57,748 nt of DNA from Planctomycetota bacterium. Its GTDB lineage: Bacteria; Planctomycetota; Phycisphaerae; Sedimentisphaerales; Anaerobacaceae. The DNA is taken from assembly GCA_025459125.1 (NCBI GenBank), contig JALORE010000024.1:1-57748 (forward strand), read 5' to 3'. The notes under the pieces were generated by a model that worked only from the letters and a program-made list of their open reading frames with translations, ran no database searches and was not told where the DNA came from. Position 1 is the first letter of the stretch, and each line of letters starts with the position of its first letter. The translations under genes were made by a program, and so were the position numbers. Below, piece after piece: positions 9,601 through 17,800 of the stretch.

Positions 9601-9928
9601 CGACATAGGGCAGGGAATCACCAACCAATCGGTCGATGGATACGGCACCGTACAGGCCCAGCGACTGGACGTGGGCACGAGCCTTGACCACATCGTCGGC
9701 GTTGCGGTCCAGGCCCTGGACCAGGTAGCCCTGGCCGCCGCGGAGGGCCGCGGTCAGTTGGCCGTCGCCGCAGCCGAGGTGGACGACCACCCCGCCGCTG
9801 GCCCCGGCCGTCTGGAGGATTCCCGCCGCCTCTGCCTGCGGAGAGGGCCTCTGGCCGGCCGAGATGCCGGCGGTGAACGCCGCGAGGGCGAGAACACAAG
9901 GGGTGAGAGATGAACGCCGCAGGTTCAT
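6629..9928 (-). CDS. Secreted SAM-methyltransferase-like / PQQ-like beta-propeller fusion protein
   Basis: 1099 residues. Residues 1-25 look like a signal peptide (ending ISAGQ). Residues ~35-150 form a class I methyltransferase-like Rossmann unit with motif I VVHLGCGDGQLTAAL, an acidic residue after strand 2 (GLDRN) and a later VVVERLSDIPMAEVLRILTPNG segment. A bridging WTHFFHDATGNPVAHD motif then leads into beta-propeller blades (LSLW/GKVLWKRE/GTPLWNSE/GERLWSYV) filling the rest. The linker near residue 615 (SEISNVKSD) is encoded by an intergenic-type simple repeat at 8061-8098. SAM is not known outside the cytoplasm, so the N-terminal domain may bind another ligand or be a relic. The gene converges with the one ending at 6251. 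Confidence 0.8.
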   Translation of the reverse strand: MNLRRSSLTPCVLALAAFTAGISAGQRPSPQAEAAGILQTAGASGGVVVHLGCGDGQLTAALRGGQGYLVQGLDRNADDVVKARAHVQSLGLYGAVSIDRLVGDSLPYVDNFANLVVVERLSDIPMAEVLRILTPNGVACVKKEGVWMKTVKPWPAEIDQWTHFFHDATGNPVAHDSVVGPPRRYQWLGGPRWARHHDHMASMSALVSASGRVFYIMDEGLRASIQLPAHWSLIARDAFNGTILWKREIPAWNTHKWPLKSGPAQVTRRLAAVGNRVFVTLGLDAPLTILDAATGQTIRTCTGTANTDEIIVSDGVAFLLVSESPSKWPDYRQEFSYVWDNSNHANRDWAWDGQKRRIVAVEAETGKVLWKRETAVVPLALAADSRRVYLHDGEKLVALDRHSGTPLWNSEPVARRQPLPVCFGPRLLVWQDVVVFAGGSGSMTAVAAPTGKTLWSAGHPRSGHQSPEDLFVIDGLVWSGDIAQTASSGVFKGLDVHTGTVEKQFPPDVETYWFHHRCYPSKATDKFLITSRNGTEFISPESQTWQPHHWVRGGCIYGIMPCNGLVYAPPQACGCYLEGKLCGFSALAPASTAADRLRDNGERYRLERGPAYEDLKSEISNVKSDAGDWPTYRHDPARSGRSGASVPTHLKQLWQADLGGRLSSVVVAEGRLFVASIDTHAVHALKDGSGERLWSYVAGGRVDSPPTVWQGRVLFGSADGWVYCLRATDGVLAWRFRAAPADLRMMAYEQIESVWPVHGSVLVRDGVLYCVAGRSMFLDGGLRLLRLDPATGRKLSETILDDRDPDTDKNLQSLIKQLAMPVSLPDVLSTDGRYVYMRSQRFDLNGIRQQIAPLPVDEQAGEAAHLFCQVGFLDDAYFFRSFWMYGQAMGGGYGGWFRAGRFAPSGRIMVFDDKAVYGYARKPEFMANASVLEYELYAADKEVTPAGIQRVTKSEKQINAASKKKSANASDWELRHKFPPESLWSADLRWTQDKPPLLARAMVLADRTLFVAGPPDVSDEVTAFYQPDDPTVQKSLREQEAALEDRSGALLLAVSASDGKKMAEYRLDSAPTWDGMAAASGRLYLSTMDGKVLCLAGRP
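8061..8098. repeat. Simple ATTTGAGATTTCAG-type repeat inside a gene (family F)
   Basis: AT-rich near-repeats of 'TTTGAGATCTCAGATTTCAGATC' type, unlike the surrounding GC-rich codons. They encode the linker SEISNVKS in the methyltransferase/beta-propeller fusion, in frame. Similar AT-rich tracts occur between genes at 10829-10918 and 39901-39998. Confidence 0.55.
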
Positions 9929-10095
9929 GGCAATGCCTCCTTATCGGTTGCACACTGTTCCGGACGGTTGTGGCTCCCATTTTACCGAGGCCGTCACGGT
10001 CTGACAACCGAGGCGCGCCGCGAATCGTATGTATTGATGGGCGGAGGCTGTCTTGGAACAGAGACCCCGCTCGGGATGGATGTTGCCTGTGCTGA

Positions 10096-10104
10096 TGGTA
10101 TAAT
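10096..10104 (+). promoter_or_regulatory. Extended -10 promoter element (TGGTATAAT)
   Basis: TGGTATAAT is a perfect extended -10 (TGnTATAAT). No good -35 is seen at 16-18 bp, as expected for extended -10 promoters. Transcription would start near 10111, giving an ~90-base leader to the ATG at 10200. The same nine bases recur upstream of the CotH gene (14772-14780). Confidence 0.6.
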
Positions 10105-10119
10105 GGCCGGAGAATTGCA

Positions 10120-10135
10120 GCCTGCAGGTGCAGGC
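10120..10135 (+). promoter_or_regulatory. Leader hairpin
   Basis: GCCTGC (10120-10125) pairs with GCAGGC (10130-10135) around a four-base AGGT loop, just after the predicted start of transcription. It may stabilise the 5' end of the transcript. Confidence 0.35.
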
Positions 10136-10199
10136 GGCCGATACTTTCTGGGAAGTACGGCCGAAGATCCTGGCAGGGAATGGTTTGGTCGGAGTGCAT

Positions 10200-10829
10200 A
10201 TGAGCAGTAGACGCTATCGACTCCTTCTATTTGTGTCCGCGTTGGCGTGCCTGGCCTTGCTGGCACCGGCCACCGCGTCCGCGGGCGTCAGTATCGGGAT
10301 CGGCATTGGAACCACGATCGGCCCGCATCACCCCCATCACGTACACGGCTGGTATGGCGGCTGGTATGGATGGCCCCATTACTATTGGTACGACCCCTGG
10401 TACGATCCCTGGTGGTACTATCCTGCCCCGGTGGTCCTCGAGAGACCGGTGGTGCGCGAACGCGTCGTGGTGAGGGAGTCCAGACCCACGCCTCCTCCCA
10501 AGGAGAAGACGCCGGACCTGGTTGCCGAAAGGCTCCAGCAGAAGAAAAGCGAGCAACTCAAGAGGCTGAGAATCGGAGACGCCGACAGCCGTCGGCAGGC
10601 CGTGACGGAATTGGAGCCGTTCGCCGGCGACAGCAAGGTGCGGACGACGCTCGAGCAGGCGCTGCTTTCCGATCGGGACCCGCAGGTCCGCAAGGCCGTG
10701 GCCGAGTTGTTCGGCCGCCTGCGGGACACGAAAACGCTGCCAGTGCTGCGACAGGCCAACAAGGATGATTCCGACCGGGAGGTCCGCCAGGCCGCCTACA
10801 AGGCGATCATCATGATGGAAGGATATTGA
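10200..10829 (+). CDS. Secreted Tyr/Trp/His-rich protein with C-terminal HEAT repeats
   Basis: 209 residues from ATG 10200, with a GGAG ten bases upstream. Residues 1-28 are a signal peptide (LLLFVSALACLALLAPATASA). Residues ~40-80 are strikingly rich in Tyr, Trp, His, Gly and Pro (HGWYGGWYGWPHYYWYDPWY). A basic/Pro linker (RERVVVRESRPTPPPKEK) leads to ~120 residues of HEAT-like helices (RRQAVTELEPFAGDSKVRTTL, DPQVRKAVAELFGRL, DREVRQAAYKAIIMM). Aromatic-rich leaders of this kind occur in envelope-associated proteins; metal or surface binding by the His/Tyr patch is conjecture. Transcription probably starts at the extended -10 at 10096-10104. Confidence 0.75.
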   Translation: MSSRRYRLLLFVSALACLALLAPATASAGVSIGIGIGTTIGPHHPHHVHGWYGGWYGWPHYYWYDPWYDPWWYYPAPVVLERPVVRERVVVRESRPTPPPKEKTPDLVAERLQQKKSEQLKRLRIGDADSRRQAVTELEPFAGDSKVRTTLEQALLSDRDPQVRKAVAELFGRLRDTKTLPVLRQANKDDSDREVRQAAYKAIIMMEGY

Positions 10830-10918
10830 AGTTTCATCTTTGATGTTTGATTCTTGATTGGCGCGCCGGCAGAGGCCCTGCCCTCTTACTTCAAGAATCA
10901 AACTTCACACTTCCAACC
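10829..10918. repeat. AT-rich inverted repeat (family F) in a convergent junction
   Basis: A perfect 13-bp inverted repeat pairs 10846-10858 with 10891-10903 (GTTTGATTCTTGA/TCAAGAATCAAAC), flanked by further TTTGATG/AACTTC near-repeats. It fills the whole gap between two convergent stop codons (10829 and 10919) and could end transcription from both sides. A similar tract lies at 39901-39998. Confidence 0.65.
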
Positions 10919-11866
10919 TCACTCGACCACCCAGATGTTGCGGAACTGGATCGGGTGGCCGTGGTCCTGGAGTTGGAGCGGGCCTTTGGCCCGGTGACGC
11001 TTCGCCGGGATTTCCAGGTTGTCGTGGATCTTCACGCCGTTGTGCATGACCGTGATCCGCGGCAGTTCTTTGACCTCGCCGCTGGCATCCAGCCGGGGGG
11101 CCCGGAACGTGATATCGTACGTCTGCCACGTTTCGGGCGGCAGGCAGGCGTTGACCCGGGCCCGGGCGAGATTGTAGAGCCCGCCGCAATCGCCGGAGGT
11201 GTGCGTCAGCCCAAACGAATCGAGCACCTGGACTTCGTAATTGTCGGCGAGATAGACACCGCTGTTGGCACGACCTTGGCCGCGTGCCTTCGGCTCCAGC
11301 GGGAGCCAGAACTCGATATGCAGTTGCTTGATGTCGCCGAATTCCCGCTGGGTCCGGTTGGGCCCTTTCTTGGGAGTGATCTGCATACTGCCATCCGGCA
11401 GCGCCACCCATCCGGCATTGGTCCAGTTGCCCAGATCCGGCGTCTTGCCCGGCTCATAAGTCAGGAGGACAAGGGCGTTCTCGGGTGGCTTGAGACCCGC
11501 GGTGGGTGACTTGCTCTCAATCTTCTTGAGCTCGAAGGACTGGCCGTAGCCGCTCTTGACCGCCAGGGTACCGTCCTGGATCTGGCCTTTCCATCCATAG
11601 CCCCCGGACAGGCCGGAGAGGGTCATCTGGGCTCCTTCCACCTGGCCAGAGATCTCAATGTAAGCCCCCGGGTCGATGGGTGTCTGGGGTGTCGTATAGA
11701 GAACTACCCGATGCCGGTCTCCCTCATCGACCACCTTGCCGACCGCCTTGAGGGCGACCTTCGCATCAGCCTGAAACATCCCCTCGTACTCGCCCATGAA
11801 GGGCCCCGCCCACAGACCGGTCGCCAGACTCAGAACCACCGTCAGACCAACGACGTGCCTCATCAT
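10919..11866 (-). CDS. Exported DUF1080 (3-keto-disaccharide hydrolase-like) protein
   Basis: 315 residues from ATG 11866; AAAGGAG lies seven bases upstream, and the ATG is doubled. Signal peptide 1-20 (VVGLTVVLSLATGLWAGP). Residues ~20-125 form an N-terminal beta-rich extension (GGYGWKGQIQDGTLAVKSGY). From ~135 to the end is a concanavalin A-like fold of the DUF1080/PF06439 family: FGDIKQLHIEFWLP, RANSGVYLADNYEVQVLDSF, CGGLYN, WQTYDITFRAPRLD, GPLQLQDHGHPIQFRNIWV. Members hydrolyse glycosidic bonds of 3-keto sugars made by Gfo/Idh oxidoreductases. The enzyme probably acts in the periplasm, together with exported Gfo/Idh and TIM-barrel proteins such as those encoded at 45791-48128. Confidence 0.85.
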   Translation of the reverse strand: MMRHVVGLTVVLSLATGLWAGPFMGEYEGMFQADAKVALKAVGKVVDEGDRHRVVLYTTPQTPIDPGAYIEISGQVEGAQMTLSGLSGGYGWKGQIQDGTLAVKSGYGQSFELKKIESKSPTAGLKPPENALVLLTYEPGKTPDLGNWTNAGWVALPDGSMQITPKKGPNRTQREFGDIKQLHIEFWLPLEPKARGQGRANSGVYLADNYEVQVLDSFGLTHTSGDCGGLYNLARARVNACLPPETWQTYDITFRAPRLDASGEVKELPRITVMHNGVKIHDNLEIPAKRHRAKGPLQLQDHGHPIQFRNIWVVE

Positions 11867-11910
11867 GCTGCATCTCCTTTCCGTAAGTACTCCGTCCAGC
11901 CAGAGACGAT

Positions 11911-12002
11911 GGGTGGCAGCGGCAAGGCCGAAGGCTTGGCACAGGCCTTGCCGATGGCGGACGGACCAACCATCGGCAAGCTGTCGCTTTCCGCTGCCAC
12001 CC
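11911..12002. repeat. Palindromic repeat family A, copy 2
   Basis: The ends GGGTGGCAGCGG and CCGCTGCCACCC are perfect inverted repeats, with inner GCCTTGCCGATGG and CCATCGGCAAGC. It lies just upstream of the DUF1080 gene's Shine-Dalgarno, so it falls in or near that gene's leader. Confidence 0.85.
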
Positions 12003-12406
12003 GGACCTACCGTTTCAGAATAGGCGGAGCAGTCAGGGTGGGGCGGGTTCGCAACCCACGCGGCCACACGCCGGCTATTGTCTCCCTAGCCGCGAGCCAA
12101 GTCAACGGCCCAGATGCGGCAGAGGATATGTAAAAAAAACCCGAATTGTCTGGGTCGCAGCCTCAAGCGCCGCCCGTTTGTCGTTCCGCCGTAAGGCGTT
12201 CAGCAGCATGGACATCTTGCCCATGAGTATCACGGGCGTCTCGCCTGTGGAGGCAGGGCCGGAATGGCCCTGCGACTCATGGGCGCTCGCGCCCATGCCA
12301 CGAACCGAGGCCGGGTGCCATGCCTACGCTCGCGCGGGCATGCCTTTTTCGTCGGTGAAGCATGTCTACGCAAGGCCGTAGATACGGCACCCGAACTGTC
12401 CGTTTG
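12003..12406. other. Gene-free stretch with a partial family B repeat
   Basis: No credible gene. 12176-12200 matches the left half of repeat family B (TTTGTCGTTCCGCCGTAAGGCGTT). The rest (12200-12406) contains scattered self-complementary words such as GGGCATG and CATGCC but no clear element. Confidence 0.5.
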
Positions 12407-13492
12407 TCAGTTCCCCGCGGACACGTCTTGCCATTGGACCGGGTAGATGACGACCTTGTCCGGGATCTTCGGCTCTTCCTGCCGCAGGCGCTCCAGGTAG
12501 TTCTGCGTCTCCGTCAGTCCATTGCGGAGGCGATCCACCTGGGTCGGCAGCGACTTCCTGTCTTGGGTAGCGGCCGCAAGCGTGGACGTGAGGTCGAGGA
12601 ACCGGTTCGCCTGCTCGCGCAGACGCGTGGCCATCTGTTTGCGGGCCTCGGCCCCGCGCAGGGCGACGGATTCCTCCACGAACATCATGTCCAGGCGTGT
12701 ACCCGTCTCCCGCTCAATCACATGCCCGGTTTCGTCCCGGCGCTGCTGCCGATAGGCCTGAATGGCGTCAATCTTGGCCGTGATCCCCACAATCTCGACC
12801 TGGGCGGCATTGAGCATCCGGTCCAGCTCGCCGATGGCCCCGTGCGCCTCCTCCTGGGTCCGATAGGGCACCGTCTTTACCAGTTCGTCCAGCGCCTTCT
12901 GGGCGGTGTCGAGGGTCTTCTCGACCTCGGCGAATCGCTTCTCGTCGCCCGCGAGCCGCGCCGCCAGGGTGCGCAGTTCCTCACGGTTGTCCGCGAGTGT
13001 CCGCCGGAAGGTCTTGTTCGCGGCAAAATCAAAGTAGGCGCGGGCCATTTCCTTGGCGTCGTCGAGGCTCAGCGCGTAGAGCAGCACGCGCCGCGGGCCA
13101 TTGGGATTTGAGCGGTCCAGCAGGATATTATCCTGATTTCGCGTAATGGCACGCGTCGCTTGCAGGAATTCCTTCTGTCGCGGGGACAAGGCCGCCTTGT
13201 CCACAGCAAACTCGGGGAAACCGGACATGCCCCCGCGGGTGGGAGTGGGCAGGAACTCCGTCGGCTCCACCAGGTCGATGGCCGCGGCGTACGTGGGTTT
13301 GTACGGACCAAACGCCCGCCAGCGAAACACCGGGACCGAGGGCGCGTCCGGCGTGAAAGGACCGAGGGGCGTGGAGCTGACCTCGAAATCCAGGGAAATC
13401 GGCACTTCGTTCGGCTCGCCACCCCAGGCGACGGCGCCGACGAACACGAGGGTCAGGATCATCACAGATCGACAGGCTCCAGGACTATTCAT
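12407..13492 (-). CDS. Exported coiled-coil protein of sigma/anti-sigma operon
   Basis: 361 residues. The N-terminus MNSPGACRSVMILTLVFVGAVAWGGE is a signal peptide. Residues ~27-125 are a Pro-rich region with no known motif. Residues ~140-350 are strongly helical with heptad character (LRTLAARLAGDEKRFAEVEK, TLDTAQKALDELVKTV, LRNGLTETQNYLERLRQEEP), so a periplasmic coiled coil is expected. It starts eight bases inside the anti-sigma gene (stop at 13485), so translation is probably coupled. It may sense or transmit an envelope signal to the anti-sigma factor; this is inferred from position only. No family recognised. Confidence 0.7.
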   Translation of the reverse strand: MNSPGACRSVMILTLVFVGAVAWGGEPNEVPISLDFEVSSTPLGPFTPDAPSVPVFRWRAFGPYKPTYAAAIDLVEPTEFLPTPTRGGMSGFPEFAVDKAALSPRQKEFLQATRAITRNQDNILLDRSNPNGPRRVLLYALSLDDAKEMARAYFDFAANKTFRRTLADNREELRTLAARLAGDEKRFAEVEKTLDTAQKALDELVKTVPYRTQEEAHGAIGELDRMLNAAQVEIVGITAKIDAIQAYRQQRRDETGHVIERETGTRLDMMFVEESVALRGAEARKQMATRLREQANRFLDLTSTLAAATQDRKSLPTQVDRLRNGLTETQNYLERLRQEEPKIPDKVVIYPVQWQDVSAGN

Positions 13493-14012
13493 CTGGCGTA
13501 CCTCCCACGTTCAGGTTGTAGCTGGTTTTGATGCTCTGGGCCGCCGGCGTATCGGCGTACTCGGAGAGAATGTAGCGATACTGTCTTTCCACGATGGATT
13601 CGGTGCCTTCGCACTGGGCGACGATCCGCGTGGCGGCGAGCAACTGCGCCGCCAGGCCCGCGCGCTGAACCTGCCGCTCGACCTGCTCGGCCGTAAGGAC
13701 TTGATTCCTTGAGCCCCGCGGGGCGACCGAGATCAGGAGAATGCCCGCTGCCAGCAGGAGGCCGGCGGCGACGGCCGCAACATGCGGCACCCATCTTCTG
13801 CACCGTGTTGCTACCGCCTTTGTATCGCCCAGATTGTCTTCCCAGAGAACCCGGGCCAGGCCCAGTGATCTCTGCAAGTCGTGCGCGATCTGCCGGCAGC
13901 TCGGACAGTCGTTCAGATGCTCCGCCACGTGCCGAGCCTCATCTTCCGGCAACTCGCCATCGACATAATCGACAATCCGGTCCGCGAATTCGTCACAGGG
14001 TGTCTTGTTCAT
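13485..14012 (-). CDS. Zinc-finger anti-sigma factor (zf-HC2 type), single-pass membrane protein
   Basis: 175 residues. The N-terminal zf-HC2 signature HVAEHLNDCPSC gives His32, Cys36 and Cys39 (HxxxCxxC), which usually binds zinc and holds the sigma factor. A transmembrane helix runs from about 75 to 97 (VAAVAAGLLLAAGILLISV), and the C-terminal ~75 residues lie in the periplasm. The ATG overlaps the sigma factor stop by four bases (ATGA, 14009-14012), the usual sigma/anti-sigma arrangement. The periplasmic part (QVERQVQRAGLAAQLLAATR) is helical and could bind the coiled-coil product of the next gene. Confidence 0.88.
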   Translation of the reverse strand: MNKTPCDEFADRIVDYVDGELPEDEARHVAEHLNDCPSCRQIAHDLQRSLGLARVLWEDNLGDTKAVATRCRRWVPHVAAVAAGLLLAAGILLISVAPRGSRNQVLTAEQVERQVQRAGLAAQLLAATRIVAQCEGTESIVERQYRYILSEYADTPAAQSIKTSYNLNVGGTPDE

Positions 14013-14593
14013 GGCTCGATATTCCTTGGCGCCAGTTTCCGGGCCAGGACGAGGCGGGCCTCGCGCAGCCGGCCCCGCACGGTCGAAGCATTGGTTTCCA
14101 CGATTTCGGCAATCACCTTCGACTCGAGGTCGCAGAAGTAACGAAGAACGACGATCAGCAGGAGCGCCGGGTCAAGCTCGAGCAAGGTTCGCCGGACGAT
14201 GTCCAGTTCCTCCGCCCGACCCACCTGCTCGGCCGCCCCGCCGTCGTGGGCGAGGGACCGGCCCAGGTCCGGCCGGCGCCGGACAAGGCGGGAGGCCTTG
14301 TGTCGAAACCGCCGCCGGTACTCGGTCAGGCAATGGTTCACCGTCGTGCGGACCAGCCAGCGCACCATTCCGCCGTCTTGCTCTGACCAGTCCGCCTGCC
14401 TCAGGACCTGGAGGGACACGTCCTGCAGGACATCTTCCGTGTCCGCCCGATCCAGGCCCATCCCCGCCGCGATGCGCCGCAGGCACTCCCGCTCGCGCAG
14501 GAACACCTTCACCAAGGGCAATGCTCCAGCCGGCCGGCCCTCCGGCTCGTCCTCCCCAACGGTCTTTCGGTCCCGGCTCTGTGCCGTATCCAT
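14009..14593 (-). CDS. ECF-type RNA polymerase sigma factor
   Basis: 194 residues from ATG 14593; a longer frame from 14791 would cross the divergent promoter and lacks conserved sequence. The region 2 helix reads DTEDVLQDVSLQVLRQ, then WLVRTTVNHCLTEYRRR. The linker is followed by region 4 (ELDPALLLIVVLRYFCDLES), with the helix-turn-helix VIAEIVETNASTVRGRLREA. It directs RNA polymerase to a dedicated promoter set when freed from the membrane anti-sigma factor encoded next. The divergent CotH/lamin-tail gene begins 230 bases away and could be a target, though its visible -10 (TATAAT) looks housekeeping-like. Confidence 0.9.
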   Translation of the reverse strand: MDTAQSRDRKTVGEDEPEGRPAGALPLVKVFLRERECLRRIAAGMGLDRADTEDVLQDVSLQVLRQADWSEQDGGMVRWLVRTTVNHCLTEYRRRFRHKASRLVRRRPDLGRSLAHDGGAAEQVGRAEELDIVRRTLLELDPALLLIVVLRYFCDLESKVIAEIVETNASTVRGRLREARLVLARKLAPRNIEP

Positions 14594-14771
14594 GCGTTCC
14601 CATCCGATTCTGCGCGTGTTCACAATAATAACGCGCATACCTGCCTGGGTGTTGGCGGAAAAGAACCCGCGGGTAAGAAATGGCCGGTACGGCCGGGATA
14701 CCGTGGCGGTTTGACACCGTTTCCCACGTGCAATGGCCCCGGCCAATTCCCGTGGAGCCATAGGGACAGTA

Positions 14772-14780
14772 TGGTATAAT
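14772..14780 (+). promoter_or_regulatory. Extended -10 promoter element (TGGTATAAT)
   Basis: Identical to the element at 10096-10104. Transcription would begin about 14787, so the nearby ATG 14791 would have almost no leader. This supports ATG 14824 as the true start of the CotH protein. Confidence 0.6.
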
Positions 14781-14823
14781 AGGAGGCACAATGGTTCTTC
14801 AATACCTACGAGGAGTGGTCACG

Positions 14824-17800
14824 ATGCCGACTGTGAGGCGATGGCACCCCGGATGGGGTTTGTCTGTGCTGTTCTGCCTGGCCCTGCTGGGGCCGGTCCG
14901 GCCGGGATGGGGGATCATGGTCACCGAAGTGATGTACCACCCCGTGAACGCATCCGCTGCCCAGGAAGACGAGGCCCTGGAGTTCATCGAGCTGTACAAT
15001 AACCGGGCCGTCTCCGAAGAGCTCGGCAAGTGGGCCTTTACCAATGGCATCGATTACGTCTTCGAGCCGAACACGCTGCTGGGCCCCCGGCAGTACCTGG
15101 TGATCGCCCGCGACCCGAACGCGGTCAAAACCGCCTATGGGATCAGCAACGTGGTCGGCCCCTACGGCGGCCGGTTCAATAATGACGGCGAGCGGGTCGA
15201 GCTTGCGAACGCCAACGGCGGGATCGTCATCTCGTTCCGTTACGGCAATGCGAGTCCCTGGCCGGTCTCCCCGAATGGCGCGGGCCATTCCCTGGTCCTG
15301 GCAAAGCTCGGCGGCGATCCGGAAGAAGCGGGCTCCTGGTCCGCCAGCGCGCGGATCGGCGGCACCCCCGGCACATCCGAACCCGCCCAGACGGCGATAT
15401 CCCACCAACCGACCAGCCTGACGCTCGTGGACATCGGCACTCCCGGGCGGTACTTCAAGGGTACTAAGGAGCCCTCTCCCGGCCCGGCCGGCCAAGCGAC
15501 GATTGCTTGGACCCAGATCGGCTTTGACGATGCCTCCCCCAGGTCCTCCTGGCTCGACGGACCCAACGGGTACGGCTACAGCAACGATGCAGGTGAACTG
15601 CAGTGGGTGCGGACGCCGTTGAACGACATGAACGGCCGGTACATGTCCCTTTACGCCCGGCTGCGGTTCACGCTGACGGCGGAGCAACTCGCGTCGTTCT
15701 CGCAATTGCAGGCCGAGATCCGCTACGACGATGGCTACGTGATGTACCTCAACGGCACGCGCGTGACCGACAGCGGCGCGATCCTGGGCAATCCGCCGGC
15801 TTACAACGCCAGCGGCGGCCCGGCGGCCGAGCCCTCGGCCGCCACGCTGGACCTGACCGGCCGCAAGAGCCTGCTCGTGACCGGCACGAACGTCCTGGCG
15901 GTGCAAGTCCACAATGCGACCCTGGCCGGCAGTTCAGACTGCTTCATCGGCGTGATCCTGCGGGCTACCGTCACGCCGGCCGGCAGCGGTGATTCCGTGA
16001 GCGGACGGGTCCGCGTGAACGAGTTGCTGACCGGCAGCGGAACCTCCTGGATCGAGTTGTACAACCCGGGTGCGACGGCCGTCGATCTGAGCCACGTCTA
16101 CTTGAGCAACGACCGGTTCAACCTGCTCGCCTGCAAGATCCCGGATGGGACGGTCCTGGCACCGGGCGGGTTCTGGGCTGTTCGCCAGGGCACCGGGTCC
16201 AACAGCTTGCCCTTCGCGCTGAGCCCCACCGGCGATACGGTCTATGTCACGGCTGCCAGCAGCGCCACCCCGCCGGCGCCGACGCGGGTCCTCGATGCGG
16301 TACACTGCGACGGCCTGAAGCCGGGCGTGACGTTCGGCCGATACCCCGACGGGTCTGACGCGCTCGATGCCCTGGCGTCCGCCACGTTCGCCAAACCGAA
16401 CGATCAGCGGTTGGTCCGCCCCGTTGTCATCAACGAGATCATGTACCAGCACGCAGCCAGGGACGATCGCTACGAGTACGTCGAACTCTACAACCGCGGT
16501 AGCGATGCGGTTTCACTGGCCGGCTGGAAACTCACCGACGCCGTCGAGTACACGTTCGGGGCAGACGTGACCATGGCGCCCGGCTCATATCTCGTCGTGG
16601 CCAAGGCCCCGGCCTTTCTGACGGCCATCTACAGCCACCTGACACTCGGAGCGAATCTGCTTGGGCCCTACGAAGGCACGCTCAACAATCACAGCGATCG
16701 GATCCGCCTGATCTCTCCGCTCCGGCAGACGAATCCGAAGACCGGTGAATCCGAGAACGCCCCCATCACGATGGATGACGTGACCTACTACGACGGCGGC
16801 CAGTGGCCCCGGTGGGCCGATGGCATGGGCGCCAGCCTCGAGCTGCGCGACCCGCGCAGCGACAACGACACGCCCGGTGCCTGGGCCGACAGCGACGAGA
16901 GCAAAAAGACCCGGTGGCAGCCATTCTCGTTCACCGTGGACGCCGCCGACAGTCGGTACACCCACGACGCCATCACGGTCTTCGATTTCATGCTCCTCAA
17001 CGCGGGCGAGACGCTCGTCGACGACCTGGAACTGATCGCGAACGGTTCAGACCGCCTGACCAACAGCGGTTTCGAAGACGGCGAATCGCCCTGGCGGATC
17101 TTGGGCAATCACACGCGGTCCTTTGTGACCACGGAGGATCGTCACTCCGGCTCGCGGGCGCTGCACGTGATCGCCACCGGCCATGGCGACCCCGGGGCCA
17201 ACCGCATCAATCAATTGATCCGCAGCGCCACCGGTGGCAGCGTGACCTTCCGGGGCTGGGCCCGCTGGCTGCGAGGCAGCCGTTACCTGCTGCTGCGAAC
17301 CACCCGCGAGCGAGCGCCGGTCATGCCTCCGCGGCCGGCCTACTCGTTCGAGATGGAGATGCCGCTCGATCTGGGCACGCCCGGCCGACCCAATACGGCG
17401 TTCGTCGCCAATCGGGGTCCCGCTATCCTGGAAGTGCGGCATGCGCCCGTGGTCCCCGCGGGCGGGCAGACCATCACCGTGACCGCCCGTGTGATCGACA
17501 ACGACGGTATCGAATCCGTCATCCTCAATTACCGGTACGAAGGCACCACGGTATTCACCAGTATCCCCATGACGGACGACGGTCTCGGCGACGACAAGAT
17601 CGCCGGCGACGGCGTCTATGCCGCCGCGATCCGGGGCTCCGCCGCCGGCCAGATGCGGGCGTTCTACCTCACCGCGTCCGACGGCTCGGCCGCCACGCGG
17701 TTCCCCACGCTGCTGGAGCCCTCCGCGGACGTGCCCGAGCGGACCTGCCTGGTGCGGGTCGGCGACGCGACCGCGAGCAGCCGCCTGGCCACCTACCGGA

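Noticed and set aside
10128..10199. Upstream extension of the aromatic-rich HEAT protein
   Set aside because: It precedes the signal peptide, includes the leader hairpin and lacks a ribosome site.
14711..14716. TTGACA as the -35 of the CotH gene
   Set aside because: It lies 58 bases upstream of the TATAAT at 14775, far outside the 16-18 bp spacing.
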